Positions 28,949 through 37,493 of a stretch of DNA of 64,000 nt are shown here, piece after piece. A program made the translations under genes and the position numbers. The notes below the pieces were generated by a model. The model did not search any database. It saw only the letters and a list, made by a program, of their open reading frames with translations, and was not told the DNA's origin. How positions within the stretch are numbered: position 1 is the stretch's first letter; each line of letters begins with the position of its first letter. Location: NCBI RefSeq assembly GCF_002233755.1, contig NZ_NIFO01000011.1, positions 1-64,000 of the forward strand. The letters run 5' to 3'. The DNA comes from Acinetobacter piscicola. Lineage in GTDB: Bacteria > Pseudomonadota > Gammaproteobacteria > Pseudomonadales > Moraxellaceae.

Positions 28949-31017
28949 TGTCTAAACATACCGTTTTATTTGAACTTGGCTGTGAAGAACTTCCTCCAAA
29001 AAGCTTAAAAACTTTACGTGATGCATTACAAGCTGAAACCGTAAAAGGCTTAAAAGATGCAGGTTTGGCTTTTGAAGCCATTGAAGCTTATGCAGCACCA
29101 CGTCGTTTGGCATTGAAAATCATCAATGTAGATGCTGCACAAGCAGATACTCAAAAACGTTTTGATGGCCCTGCTGTACAAGCTGCTTATGATGCAGAAG
29201 GTAAGCCAACCAAAGCACTTGAAGGCTTTATGCGTGGTCAAGGCATTACTGCGGATCAAGTTTCAACTTTCCAAGCGGGTAAAGTTGAAAAAGTTTGCTA
29301 CCTAAAAGATGTGAAAGGTCAAAGCCTTGACGTTTTATTACCACAAATTTTACAAACTGCTTTGGATAACCTTCCAATTGCAAAACGTATGCGTTCTGCG
29401 GCAAGCCGTACTGAATTTGTACGTCCTGTAAAATGGGTTGTATTGTTAAAAGACAATGATGTTGTTGATGCAACCATTCAGGATCACAAAGCAGGCAATG
29501 TGACTTATGGTCATCGTTTCCATGCACCTGAAGCGATTACATTAGCCAATGCAGATGCTTACTTAGATGCGCTTCGTGCTGCAAAAGTTGTCGCAAATTT
29601 TGAAGAACGTCAAGCCATCATTGACCAACAAGTTAAAGCACTTGCTGATGAAGTGAATGCAATTGCCATCGTCCCAAGCGACCTTCGTGATGAAGTGACT
29701 GCATTGGTTGAATGGCCTGTTGCGCTTCGTGCAAGCTTTGAAGAACGCTTCCTTGCTGTGCCTCAAGAAGCGTTAATCACCACCATGCAAGACAATCAGA
29801 AATATTTCTGTTTGGTGAATGCTGACAATAAACTTCAACCTTATTTCATTACTGTTTCAAATATTGAGTCGAAAGATCCGACTCAAATTATTGAAGGGAA
29901 TGAGAAAGTTGTACGTCCTCGTTTGTCTGATGCAGAATTCTTCTTCTTACAAGATCAAAAGCAACCGCTTGCATCTCGTAAAGAAAAACTCGCCAATATG
30001 GTTTTCCAAGCACAGTTGGGTACGCTTTGGAATAAATCTGAACGTATTGCTAAATTGGCTGTGGCTTTATCTGCTATCACAGGTGCAAACCCTGCGGATG
30101 CTGAAAAAGCAGCACTGCTTGCAAAATGTGATTTAACCTCTGAATTGGTCGGTGAATTCCCTGAACTTCAAGGTATTGCGGGCACTTACTATGCACGTAT
30201 TGAAGGCGAAAATGATGAAGTTGCTGAAGCTTTAGGTGAGCAATATTTACCTAAATTTGCAGGTGATGTTTTACCGCAAACCAAGACAGGTACAACGATT
30301 GCCCTTGCAGATCGTTTAGATACGCTGACAGGTATTTTCGGTATTGGTCAAGCGCCTACAGGTTCGAAAGACCCGTTTGCTTTACGTCGTTCTGCGATTG
30401 GTATCTTGCGTTTAGTCACTGAAAATAATCTTGATGTTTCAATTGAAGAACTAATCAAGCTTGCTTTGGCTGCCTACGGTGATGTATTGAAAGACCATGA
30501 CAAAACTTTGGCAGATGCTGTTGCGTTTCTTGAAGGTCGTTACCGTGCGAAATATGAAGACCAAGGCGTTGCTGTTGATGTGATTCAAGCGGTTCAAGCA
30601 CTTTCTCCAAAATCACCTCTTGATTTTGATAAGCGTGTAACTGCGGTGAATCATTTCCGTAGTTTGCCTGAAGCTGCTGCTTTGGCTGCTGCGAATAAAC
30701 GTGTTGCCAATATTTTAGCGAAAGAAGCTGCGCCTACGGGTGAGATTATTGAATCTAAATTGCTTGAAGATGCTGAAAAAGCACTTTATGCAGAAATTCA
30801 AGCTATTCTGCCTGTAGTTCAACCGCTTTTGGCCGCAAAAGACTACACAGAAGCACTTTCTAAGTTGGCTGCGCTACGTGCACCAATTGATGCCTTCTTT
30901 GAAGGTGTAATGGTCATGGCAGAAGATGCTGAATTGAAAGCAAACCGTTTACGTTTACTGGCTCAGTTACGTGACTTGTTTACAAGTATTGCGGATATTT
31001 CTGTGTTACAGCATTAA
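28948..31017 (+). CDS. glyS: Glycine--tRNA ligase beta subunit
   Basis: The beta subunit binds tRNA-Gly and is needed for charging; 689 residues, the usual length. It opens with [19 protein letters not shown] and has the conserved [24 protein letters not shown] and HRFH blocks. An HD-like segment lies around AERLDTLTG-type residues ([17 protein letters not shown]), and a helical anticodon-binding end closes [20 protein letters not shown]. It starts at the last base of glyQ. Its last 28 codons have a decayed second copy at 31550-31633. Confidence 0.97.
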   Translation: MSKHTVLFELGCEELPPKSLKTLRDALQAETVKGLKDAGLAFEAIEAYAAPRRLALKIINVDAAQADTQKRFDGPAVQAAYDAEGKPTKALEGFMRGQGITADQVSTFQAGKVEKVCYLKDVKGQSLDVLLPQILQTALDNLPIAKRMRSAASRTEFVRPVKWVVLLKDNDVVDATIQDHKAGNVTYGHRFHAPEAITLANADAYLDALRAAKVVANFEERQAIIDQQVKALADEVNAIAIVPSDLRDEVTALVEWPVALRASFEERFLAVPQEALITTMQDNQKYFCLVNADNKLQPYFITVSNIESKDPTQIIEGNEKVVRPRLSDAEFFFLQDQKQPLASRKEKLANMVFQAQLGTLWNKSERIAKLAVALSAITGANPADAEKAALLAKCDLTSELVGEFPELQGIAGTYYARIEGENDEVAEALGEQYLPKFAGDVLPQTKTGTTIALADRLDTLTGIFGIGQAPTGSKDPFALRRSAIGILRLVTENNLDVSIEELIKLALAAYGDVLKDHDKTLADAVAFLEGRYRAKYEDQGVAVDVIQAVQALSPKSPLDFDKRVTAVNHFRSLPEAAALAAANKRVANILAKEAAPTGEIIESKLLEDAEKALYAEIQAILPVVQPLLAAKDYTEALSKLAALRAPIDAFFEGVMVMAEDAELKANRLRLLAQLRDLFTSIADISVLQH

Positions 31018-31040
31018 GTAAATATTTGAAATAAAATGAG

Positions 31041-31068
31041 AACCCTGCTAGTAATAGCGGGGTTTTTT
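31041..31068 (+). terminator. Rho-independent terminator of glyQS
   Basis: AACCCTGC and GCGGGGTT with a short loop, followed by six T, begin 23 bases after the glyS stop. Confidence 0.8.
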
Positions 31069-31098
31069 AATAAAAACTCTATCTAGAGCTACAAAAGC

Positions 31099-31509
31099 AT
31101 GAAAAAAAGTTTATTCGTATTTTTTATTTGTACTTCATCAATGATGCAATTTGGTTGTTCTTCAAGTCCAACTTCCACTTCACAATCAACAACAGTGAAC
31201 CAGCAAAAAACTCAAAGCTCTAGTGTCGTTGGAATGCCTCGAAGTGACTTTCTAGCGAAGGTCAATGGCCCTGCTTCAAGCAGATTCCTCGGTGATAAAA
31301 GGATAGATACTTTTTTCTTCTACCAAAAAGGTAATATGGCCAAAATATTTGGGCAAGCTTTATTTAAAGGTATAGTAGCAAGTTACACTCCATCCGATTC
31401 TTCAAAGAAAGAGAAAGTTTCAAACTCAGCAGTTAGAGGGGATAAAATGGCCTTTGAAGTTACATATGATTCTTTAGACCGTGTCGAAAAAATTGTAAGA
31501 GTTCAATAA
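31099..31509 (+). CDS. Small lipoprotein with a BamE-like domain look
   Basis: 136 residues: a signal peptide with lipobox MQFGC, a Ser/Thr/Gln-rich linker to about residue 45, and a compact domain. The domain opens VVGMPRSDFLAKVNGPASSR and ends in a beta strand AFEVTYDSLDRVEKIVRV. The G-[MPS]-x-D/E...GxP pattern followed by strands is the one seen in SmpA/BamE-fold lipoproteins, but no clear homolog is recognised. It lies on a segment bounded by glyS 3' sequence at both ends, so it was probably acquired as one piece. No neighbouring partner. Confidence 0.6.
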   Translation: MKKSLFVFFICTSSMMQFGCSSSPTSTSQSTTVNQQKTQSSSVVGMPRSDFLAKVNGPASSRFLGDKRIDTFFFYQKGNMAKIFGQALFKGIVASYTPSDSSKKEKVSNSAVRGDKMAFEVTYDSLDRVEKIVRVQ

Positions 31510-31549
31510 TTTCGCTGTAAATATTCGATTTTCTATAACGAACAAAACA

Positions 31550-31633
31550 GTAAAATTAAATTGTTTGTGTTTACTGGCTTAATTACGTGGCTTGTTTTCA
31601 AGTGTTGTACGTATTTTGATATTGCAGCATTAA
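31550..31633 (+). pseudogene. Decayed second copy of the glyS 3' end
   Basis: Twenty-eight codons read in frame align without gaps to the last 28 codons of glyS (30934-31017). Shared positions include LLA, LR, LF and a final LQH before the stop, but the eleventh codon (Gln in glyS) is now TAA and many others have changed. The DNA matches in long runs such as TGTTTACTGGCT-like and CAGCATTAAGT. The copy is offset by 616 bases and is followed by its own terminator. It is best read as the displaced old end of glyS after a recombination or insertion event. Confidence 0.85.
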
Positions 31634-31647
31634 GTTTTAATTAAAAT

Positions 31648-31676
31648 AAAAAACCGTTAAATGCCGGTTTTTTTTA
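31648..31676 (+). terminator. Terminator behind the glyS remnant
   Basis: AAAAAACCG and CGGTTTTTT with a small loop and a T-run. Its position relative to the remnant matches that of the terminator behind intact glyS, so it may be the original glyS terminator. Confidence 0.7.
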
Positions 31677-31751
31677 TTGGAAAAATATTAAAAAATTAGC
31701 TTTAATAGCGGTATCATCGGCTAAATATTAAACTTTAACGCAGAATAATTT

Positions 31752-32600
31752 ATGGTTAGTAATACAATTATCCAAAATATTAATCGCTATAACAAAGAAG
31801 TCGCAGACTTGCATTTGAAGATTAGCCTCGAAACAAAAAAAGAGGCTGAATTATCAACTAAGATAAATCAAATTCAAAAGACTTTAAATTCAAGTAACCT
31901 CAGCCTCTCCACTCTGAATAGCAAAATGGCTGATATAGCTCGAAAGCAAACTGATATAGCTAAATGTCAGCAAAGAAAAGCTGAATTACAAAAAAAACTT
32001 ACGAATTCAGAAAATTATCTTTTGCGTGAAAAACAAAAATTAGCAAAGGAACAAGAAGCCGATTTTAAAAAAACCATGCTATTAGAAAAAAAATTAGCTG
32101 CTCAACAAAGCCAATATAAAACATCATTAACTCAGATAATTACTAATGTTGGAATAGACAATAAACTAAAATCTACTCCTCAAGAATTTGACTTTTTTAT
32201 TTCTCATGCATCTGAAGATAAAGAAGAATTAGTAAGAACTCTTTATGACGTTTTAGTTAGTCGAGGATATAAAGTTTGGTTTGATGAGATGACCCTTAAA
32301 GTTGGCGATAGTCTAATGGCTAAAATTAATGAAGGATTAATTCACTCTAGGTTTGGAATAGTTGTGTTATCAAAAACCTTTTTAATTAAAAACTGGACTA
32401 ACTATGAATTAAAGAGTTTAGTAGCTCGTGAAATGAATGATGGTAGTAAAAAAATATTACCAATTTGGCATGGTGTCACAAAAGATGACATTCTTAATTT
32501 TAGTCCAAATCTTGCAGATAAAGTTGCATTAAATACAGCTATTCTGAGTATTGAAGAAATTGTAAATGAATTATCAGATTTATTACCGTTAGACCAATAA
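31752..32600 (+). CDS. Coiled-coil TIR domain protein, putative NADase/defence effector
   Basis: 282 residues. Residues 5-125 are Lys/Glu/Gln/Leu-rich heptads, a predicted long coiled coil. Residues 145-278 form a TIR domain: FDFFISHASED (149-156), GYKVWFDE (172-179), RFGIVVLSKTFL, and NWTNYELKSL, where Glu219 is the expected catalytic glutamate of NAD-cleaving TIRs. There is no signal peptide or membrane helix. Prokaryotic TIR proteins often degrade NAD during phage defence, but no ThsA, Sir2, cyclase or Argonaute partner is near, so the role is inferred. The gene is AT-rich and follows the duplicated glyS end, which suggests horizontal acquisition. Confidence 0.85.
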   Translation: MVSNTIIQNINRYNKEVADLHLKISLETKKEAELSTKINQIQKTLNSSNLSLSTLNSKMADIARKQTDIAKCQQRKAELQKKLTNSENYLLREKQKLAKEQEADFKKTMLLEKKLAAQQSQYKTSLTQIITNVGIDNKLKSTPQEFDFFISHASEDKEELVRTLYDVLVSRGYKVWFDEMTLKVGDSLMAKINEGLIHSRFGIVVLSKTFLIKNWTNYELKSLVAREMNDGSKKILPIWHGVTKDDILNFSPNLADKVALNTAILSIEEIVNELSDLLPLDQ

Positions 32601-32657
32601 TTTTTTACATTAATCCAATTAACTAAATGTTATTTTTAATAAAATTTTCCGAAAAAG

Positions 32658-33050
32658 ATGATATCAATGTTTTTAAAAGTACTTTTACCTATTTGTGTGA
32701 CTATCATCACCCTCACCGCTTGCTCAACTACACCGACCAATCCCAACGCCCCCATAGTTTTAGAGCAGCATAAAAACATCTCTGCTGAACCTGCAACAAA
32801 ACACAACTTAGCTCGTCTCATTAAACAAAAAGACAACTGCCTCATTGAATTTACAGGTAACTTTGAAACAGGCACAGCCACTGAATACTGGATCTTCAAA
32901 GGTGATCAACTGATTTCAGCATTCTCCAATGTAAAAGCTGAAATCGAAAATAAACAAACTGTGTTTGATGTACAAAACCCTGAAAAGATCAAAAATTTCA
33001 ATTCACTAAAAAATAATTTTAAGATGCCAAATTTAGAAAAATGTAATTAA
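32658..33050 (+). CDS. Small hypothetical lipoprotein
   Basis: 130 residues with a lipoprotein signal peptide ending in TLTAC, then TTPTNPNAP linker. A domain follows with two further cysteines (KQKDNCLIEFTGNFETG and the C-terminal PNLEKCN), possibly disulfide-bonded. No family is recognised. ATG at 32667 is an alternative start. A strong hairpin follows the stop. It may be a normal chromosomal neighbour of glyS displaced by the TIR patch, but this cannot be decided here. Confidence 0.6.
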   Translation: MISMFLKVLLPICVTIITLTACSTTPTNPNAPIVLEQHKNISAEPATKHNLARLIKQKDNCLIEFTGNFETGTATEYWIFKGDQLISAFSNVKAEIENKQTVFDVQNPEKIKNFNSLKNNFKMPNLEKCN

Positions 33051-33058
33051 AAACAGCA

Positions 33059-33100
33059 AGAATCACTTAGACATGATCACCATGATTAAGTGATTCTTTT
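33059..33100 (+). terminator. Terminator after the small lipoprotein gene
   Basis: Perfect 11-bp arms AGAATCACTTA and TAAGTGATTCT with a 17-base loop, followed by four T, begin 9 bases after the stop codon. Confidence 0.75.
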
Positions 33101-33380
33101 GGACTCTGACTATTCACGTACCACCTATTCATTCAAGAATTTCTAAACAACCTCTTCGATCGTTGTAACTTTAAAAAAGAATAAAATGAATTGAAAACCT
33201 ATAAATCAATGAGTTAAAAATGCTCACTGTGTAAATTTCATTCACAATTCTTTCATTTTTGTTAAAACTCTGTAGATAAGCTGTTGATGTTTTATCTCAA
33301 AACCTGTTTTCCACAACATTTCCGATTAAGATGGCGCTAACTCAAACTAGATGTGATTCAAGCACAGGATAAAAGCAATT
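33101..33380. other. Upstream region of the repeat-protein gene
   Basis: I see no gene in these 280 bases. The sequence is AT-rich and should contain the promoter of the repeat-protein gene. No clear -35/-10 pair was chosen. Confidence 0.35.
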
Positions 33381-34187
33381 ATGAAAATGCTTAAAACAAC
33401 AGTTATCGCAACCGCACTGATTGCGAGTTCTCCTCTTTTTGCCAACACAGCCGTAAATGGCAGTGTGAGTGCTTCTGCTGAAGCGAATACCAATGCACAA
33501 GGCGGTCTTATACATAATCTTGGTCAAGGTATTCAAAATACTGCCAATAAAGTGGGTAGTGGTATTGAAAAAGGCGTTGATAAAACCCGTGATGTGTCTA
33601 AAGATGCTTGGGATGGCACTAAAAATGTTGCAGACAAAGTCGGTAATGGCATTGAAAAAGGCGCCGATAAAACCGTTGATGTATCTAAAAATGCATGGGA
33701 CGGTACAAAAAATGTTGCGGGTAAAGTAGGCAATGGCATTGAAAAAGGTGTAGATAAAACTGTTGATGTATCTAAAGACGCATGGGACGGCACTAAAAAT
33801 GTTGCTGATAAAGCAGGTCATGGCATTGAAAAAGGTGTAGATAAAACTCGTGAAGTGTCAAAAGATGCATGGGATGGTACTAAAAATGCTGCCGACAAAG
33901 TAGGTGATGGTATCGAAAACGGTGTAGATAAAGGTAAAACAGCGACAAAAGGTGCTTGGAAAAACACCAAGGAATTGAGTTCTAAAGCTGCTAAAAACAC
34001 CAAAGAAACAGCAGTGAAAGCCAAAGACAAAACCAAAGCAGCAACAAGCAAAACTTGGCAAAAAACCAAAGATGTTGTGAAGCCGAAACCTGCAAATGTT
34101 AACGTGAATTCACAAGCTCAAGTAAAAACACCTGTAGGTAATGCCAAAGTTGGCGTATCTACTGAAGCAAAAGTAGCAACAAAATAA
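33381..34187 (+). CDS. Secreted protein with 29-residue amphipathic repeats (LEA/apolipoprotein-like)
   Basis: 268 residues with a signal peptide ending SSPLFA/NT. Residues 58-202 are five tandem 29-residue units of the form VGNGIEKGVDKT, a [RV]-[DE]-VS-K-[DN] step, then AWDGTKNVADK; the fifth is degenerate. Lys/Thr/Ala-rich stretches of 11-residue periodicity (KNTKETAVKAKDKTKAATSK) follow, then a VNVNSQAQV tail. The high Lys, Gly and Asp with regular Val/Ile/Trp suggests amphipathic helices like LEA group 3 proteins. An envelope, desiccation or lipid-related role is inference. The next gene encodes a related protein. Confidence 0.75.
   Translation: MKMLKTTVIATALIASSPLFANTAVNGSVSASAEANTNAQGGLIHNLGQGIQNTANKVGSGIEKGVDKTRDVSKDAWDGTKNVADKVGNGIEKGADKTVDVSKNAWDGTKNVAGKVGNGIEKGVDKTVDVSKDAWDGTKNVADKAGHGIEKGVDKTREVSKDAWDGTKNAADKVGDGIENGVDKGKTATKGAWKNTKELSSKAAKNTKETAVKAKDKTKAATSKTWQKTKDVVKPKPANVNVNSQAQVKTPVGNAKVGVSTEAKVATK
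33552..33986 (+). repeat. Five tandem 87-bp coding repeats
   Basis: Units start at 33552, 33639, 33726, 33813 and 33900, each encoding 29 residues. The first four are highly similar and the fifth has diverged. Unit 2 and unit 3 are closest to each other, which suggests expansion from the middle. Unit number could vary between strains. Confidence 0.85.
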
Positions 34188-34213
34188 GCGTCGTCTCATT
34201 GAATTTATATACA

Positions 34214-34239
34214 GAAAAGCTCACTTCGGTGGGCTTTTA
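34214..34239 (+). terminator. Rho-independent terminator after the repeat protein gene
   Basis: AAAAGCTCAC and GTGGGCTTTT with a TTCG loop, 26 bases after the stop codon. Confidence 0.8.
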
Positions 34240-34388
34240 TGCAAAATGAATTTTTTAATCTTTCCAATGTAGAAATATGTGTTTTTCTGTAGGAATTTTC
34301 TTAATAATCAATCTATTGAATTAATAAAACGATAGGATATTTAGAATATTTTTAATTTTGCTGACTCAACCAAAATCAGCACCGAGAG

Positions 34389-35090
34389 ATGAGTGTGTTA
34401 ATGAATATAATCAAGGGTATATGTGTAGCCACTGCTATTTTAACGGCGCCATCATTATACGCACAGGCAGAAAATACCAATCAAACTCAACCTTATGGTG
34501 ATAACCCTAATATTTTCAAAGTATTGGCACATAAAACAGGTACAGCCGTTCAAAATACTGCTGAAAAAGTTGGGAATGCCACTGAAAAAGGTATTCAGAA
34601 AATCAAACCACAGTTTGATGAAACGATAGAAGATACCAAAACCTATACCACGGAAAAAGCCATTACTGCACGTGATAATACTCGCCAAGGTATTGATACG
34701 GCAGTCAAAAAAGTGGAGCAAACCAAGGATAGAGTGATGGGTAAAACTACGACAAACGTACCCATTGAACAAGGTCGCTTAAGCCAATCTTCAACTGTGC
34801 CAAGCAGCACGATGAATAATGCAAATGTTGTGAATAACGCCAATGTCGTGAATAATGCCAATGTTGCAACAGCTCCGGTCGTTGCTGAAGCTCAAATCAT
34901 TGCTCAGCCTGTTCAACAAACAGCTCAACAAGTTCAAAATACAGCGCCAGAAGAACCTGAAATAAAGACACAATCCTTACCGATCGAAAATAATTCAAGT
35001 TCTACCAATTCAAACAGCAGCAATTCAAATAGCCCGAATAATTCAAAGGCAAATAATCCATCAAATGATGAAACAGGCATTCCACGTTAA
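34389..35090 (+). CDS. Secreted low-complexity protein related to the upstream repeat protein
   Basis: 233 residues; ATG at 34389 or 34401. The signal peptide ends APSLYAQA/EN. Residues 50-75 contain one diverged copy of the neighbour's motif (GTAVQNTAEKVGNATEKGI compared with GIQNTANKVGSGIEKGV). A Lys/Thr-rich helical segment, three copies of NNANVV-like sequence, a Gln-rich stretch and a Ser/Asn-rich tail follow. It is likely disordered in part. The shared motif and tandem position suggest an old duplication. Its function is unknown and probably linked to the upstream gene. Confidence 0.65.
   Translation: MSVLMNIIKGICVATAILTAPSLYAQAENTNQTQPYGDNPNIFKVLAHKTGTAVQNTAEKVGNATEKGIQKIKPQFDETIEDTKTYTTEKAITARDNTRQGIDTAVKKVEQTKDRVMGKTTTNVPIEQGRLSQSSTVPSSTMNNANVVNNANVVNNANVATAPVVAEAQIIAQPVQQTAQQVQNTAPEEPEIKTQSLPIENNSSSTNSNSSNSNSPNNSKANNPSNDETGIPR
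34815..34868 (+). repeat. Three tandem 18-bp coding repeats
   Basis: Three units encode NNANVV, NNANVV and NNANVA within the low-complexity protein. They are a possible site of slippage that keeps the frame. Confidence 0.8.
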
Positions 35091-35111
35091 TCAGAATAGA
35101 TTCGTCATTGT

Positions 35112-35132
35112 CCAATGAGTGATTGGTTTTTT
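35112..35132 (+). terminator. Weak terminator after the low-complexity protein gene
   Basis: CCAAT and ATTGG with a 5-base loop are followed by six T. The stem is short, so efficiency is uncertain. Confidence 0.5.
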
Positions 35133-35143
35133 AAAAGCCTATT

Positions 35144-36100
35144 TTAACCATTCACTTGGCGAATGACTTGTCCATTTTTAAAGGCTACAGCATTTTCGAA
35201 CAACTGATCGACCATACGTTGCCGTGCTTCCACACTGCCCCATGCACTATGTGGGGTAATAATTAAATTGGGAATATCCTCAGCCAATAGCACATTGCCC
35301 TCTTTTGGCGGTTCTACAGAAAGCACATCTGTTGCTGCACCTGCGATTTTACCTTGTCTTAATGCATCTGCTAAAGCCTGCTCATTGACAATACCGCCCC
35401 GTGCGCAATTGATTAAAAATGCAGAATTTTTCATCAAATCAAATTGCGGAATGCTGATTAAATCTTTGGTTTCTGCTGTTAATGGACAATGTAAGCTTAG
35501 AAAATCCACTTGAGAAAGTAGCTCGACAAATGGTACGCGTTTTTCATCACTTGCACGGTTTGGTAAAGCACCGATAAGTATCTTCATACCAAAAGCTTCG
35601 GCAAGTTTAGCAACGGCTCTGCCTAACTCACCATAACCAATAATACCCAGTGTTTTTCCAGACAATTCAATAATTGGAAAGTCCAATAAACAGAAAATTG
35701 GCGACTTGTTCCACTGCCCTTGCCTTACAGCTTGATCATATTTTAACAAGGATGTGGATAATGCTAGCATTAACGAAATCGTATGCTGTGCAACTGCTGA
35801 AGTGCCATAACCTTGACAATTACACACCACGACACCACTGGATTTAGCTTGCTCTAAATCGACATTATTGGTACCTGTTGCAGAAATCAGGATCAGCTTC
35901 AAACGATGACACTGCTTAATGATGTTTGCATCGATCATCACTTTATTGGTGATGACAACATCAGCATTTTGAACACGTTCTGCAACTTGCTCAGGTGTTG
36001 TCGATGGAAAAAGAATAAGTTCGTCAAAAGCAGTTTTTAACTGAGAAAAATCCAAGTCATTTTTATCTAAAGATTCATAATCTAAAAATACAGCTTTCAT
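35144..36100 (-). CDS. D-2-hydroxyacid dehydrogenase (glycerate/hydroxypyruvate type)
   Basis: 318 residues, NAD(P)-dependent. The Rossmann motif GIIGYGELGRAVAK is central; the catalytic Arg lies in FLINCARGGIVNE and the His in IITPHSAWGS; the Glu lies between them near VLSVEPP. The closest described type is HprA/GhrB-like hydroxypyruvate or glycerate dehydrogenase. Substrate preference is not certain from sequence. It is distinct from SerA elsewhere in this window (no ACT domain). It lies downstream of a TetR regulator on the same strand, 83 bases apart, which may control it. Confidence 0.88.
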   Translation of the reverse strand: MKAVFLDYESLDKNDLDFSQLKTAFDELILFPSTTPEQVAERVQNADVVITNKVMIDANIIKQCHRLKLILISATGTNNVDLEQAKSSGVVVCNCQGYGTSAVAQHTISLMLALSTSLLKYDQAVRQGQWNKSPIFCLLDFPIIELSGKTLGIIGYGELGRAVAKLAEAFGMKILIGALPNRASDEKRVPFVELLSQVDFLSLHCPLTAETKDLISIPQFDLMKNSAFLINCARGGIVNEQALADALRQGKIAGAATDVLSVEPPKEGNVLLAEDIPNLIITPHSAWGSVEARQRMVDQLFENAVAFKNGQVIRQVNG

Positions 36101-36183
36101 CTATATACTCACTTATCCATTTGCAATATGAAGGGTTGATTTCAGTTTACTACTTTTCATTTATAGTAAAATTACCGTAAATA

Positions 36184-36849
36184 TCACACTTGTGAAATAG
36201 GATATGAGTTGTTTTTTAATGCTCCCAAGTAAGCGATCGCCATCCGATATGCCTCTTGAATAATGTCTTCAGAAATATAATTATCATTGTAATAACCATG
36301 CTTCATATAAGTGAAAATCAGCTCCATGATAATGGTTAAAATATCCGGACTCTCAGGTACATAACTCTCTACTTTGATCATTTCCAAAGCTTTACGAACA
36401 CCCTCACTCAGCTTTTGTAATTCGACTTGATATTCTAAATAAGCTTGTCGAGTAAATGGCCCACTCAGAATAATAAGACTCGCAACGTCTGATTCATTAA
36501 AATAATTGGCTGTTGTTCGAATCAAACTGGCTGTTAATAGTTTGCCATTTTCTTCAACTGAGGCTTTGGGGTTTTCAGTTAATACACGTACTGCTGCTTG
36601 CCCTAGTTGTTTAATCAAAACATTTAAATGCATCAGCGCAATGTGACGCAAGATATCGTATTTACTCGGAAAAAACTGATAAATACTGGTACGAGGAACA
36701 CCAGATGCATTGGCAATTTCAGGAATAGAAATCTGTTCAATTCCTATCGTTAAAAGCAACTCTTGTGTGGTCGCAATCACCTTTTCCATACGTTTTTGAG
36801 TACGTTCTTGTTTTGGCTGATTGACCTTTTTCGTCATTTTTTTTTGCAT
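36184..36849 (-). CDS. TetR/AcrR family transcriptional regulator
   Basis: 221 residues. The N-terminal helix-turn-helix (about residues 17-62) reads QELLLTIGIEQISIPEIANA, then SGVPRTSIYQFFPSKYDIL, the typical TetR DNA-binding domain. The remainder is a helical ligand domain with no known signature. It begins with a Lys/Gln/Arg-rich tail, so the exact ATG (36849 or 36837) is unsure. It probably regulates itself, the downstream dehydrogenase or the divergent secreted protein gene. The inducer is unknown. Confidence 0.85.
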   Translation of the reverse strand: MQKKMTKKVNQPKQERTQKRMEKVIATTQELLLTIGIEQISIPEIANASGVPRTSIYQFFPSKYDILRHIALMHLNVLIKQLGQAAVRVLTENPKASVEENGKLLTASLIRTTANYFNESDVASLIILSGPFTRQAYLEYQVELQKLSEGVRKALEMIKVESYVPESPDILTIIMELIFTYMKHGYYNDNYISEDIIQEAYRMAIAYLGALKNNSYPISQV

Positions 36850-37030
36850 TATAAAATCCTACGAATGCTGACAAGCCTTATAAAATGATATCCTTATCTT
36901 TATCATCATAACTGATATTAATTAAAAGAAATAACTTTTCACTTAAAATGAGATCAAAACATTGTTTATTTTAATTTAAAAATTCACACTTTAAATCTCG
37001 AGTATTGACTGAGACTCCTTTGGTAACACT

Positions 37031-37447
37031 ATGCAAAAAATAACAATATTCATACTGGCAATAAGCCTAACGATTTTCAATACACAGATTTCTGCAAAAG
37101 AAACCCTATTACAGTCTATTGAAAATATTGAAGAATATTCATCACATGATGGCAATTATTTTAAACTTGTCCAATTAGATCAGGGCTGTCGTATAGATGC
37201 TCGTTTCTATTTATCCAATCAAAATCATTTATATCATTACTTTTTTACTTATGGAAAGTTGTATAAAGCAAGCCATAAAATATTTAAATATCACTATAAA
37301 AAGGGTGAAAAAGGTTCATTATTGCATGTCACCGATATCTATCAAGATGCAAGTCATGTATTGAAATTAGATGATTCTCAAGTTCAACAAGACTTTAAAA
37401 ACTATAAAGCCTTATTCCCATCAACTTATTTAAACCGATGTATTTAA
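37031..37447 (+). CDS. Secreted hypothetical protein
   Basis: 138 residues with a signal peptide ending near NTQISA/KE. The mature protein is rich in Tyr, His and Lys, with two cysteines (LDQGCRIDARFYL and the C-terminal LNRCI) that may pair. The family is not recognised. It is divergent from the TetR gene across 181 bases and shares a terminator hairpin with the convergent hydrolase-like gene. A weak GAGACTCC-type purine-rich site lies upstream of ATG. Confidence 0.6.
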   Translation: MQKITIFILAISLTIFNTQISAKETLLQSIENIEEYSSHDGNYFKLVQLDQGCRIDARFYLSNQNHLYHYFFTYGKLYKASHKIFKYHYKKGEKGSLLHVTDIYQDASHVLKLDDSQVQQDFKNYKALFPSTYLNRCI

Positions 37448-37451
37448 TATA

Positions 37452-37493
37452 AAAATTTCTTAAAGCATCGGTTTGATCACTTTAAGAAATTTT
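37452..37493. terminator. Bidirectional terminator overlapping a stop codon
   Basis: AAAATTTCTTAAAG and CTTTAAGAAATTTT form perfect 14-bp arms around a 14-base loop. The right arm covers the last codons and stop of the convergent minus-strand gene, so that mRNA can end with almost no 3' UTR. Confidence 0.75.

Noticed and set aside
30934..31633. glyS tail repeats considered as attL/attR of an integrative element
   Set aside because: No integrase is present, and the second copy is too diverged to be a recent core-site duplication; homologous exchange fits better.
32658..33050. Small lipoprotein considered as a partner of the TIR protein
   Set aside because: A spacer of 57 bases and an exported lipoprotein with its own terminator give no functional link to a cytoplasmic TIR protein.
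33342..33821. 159-codon minus-strand ORF with repeated motifs
   Set aside because: Its repeats are the reverse image of the 87-bp coding repeats of the plus-strand gene, which has a signal peptide and terminator.
33552..33986. Regularly spaced repeats considered as a CRISPR array
   Set aside because: The 87-bp units are contiguous, without spacers, and encode an in-frame protein.
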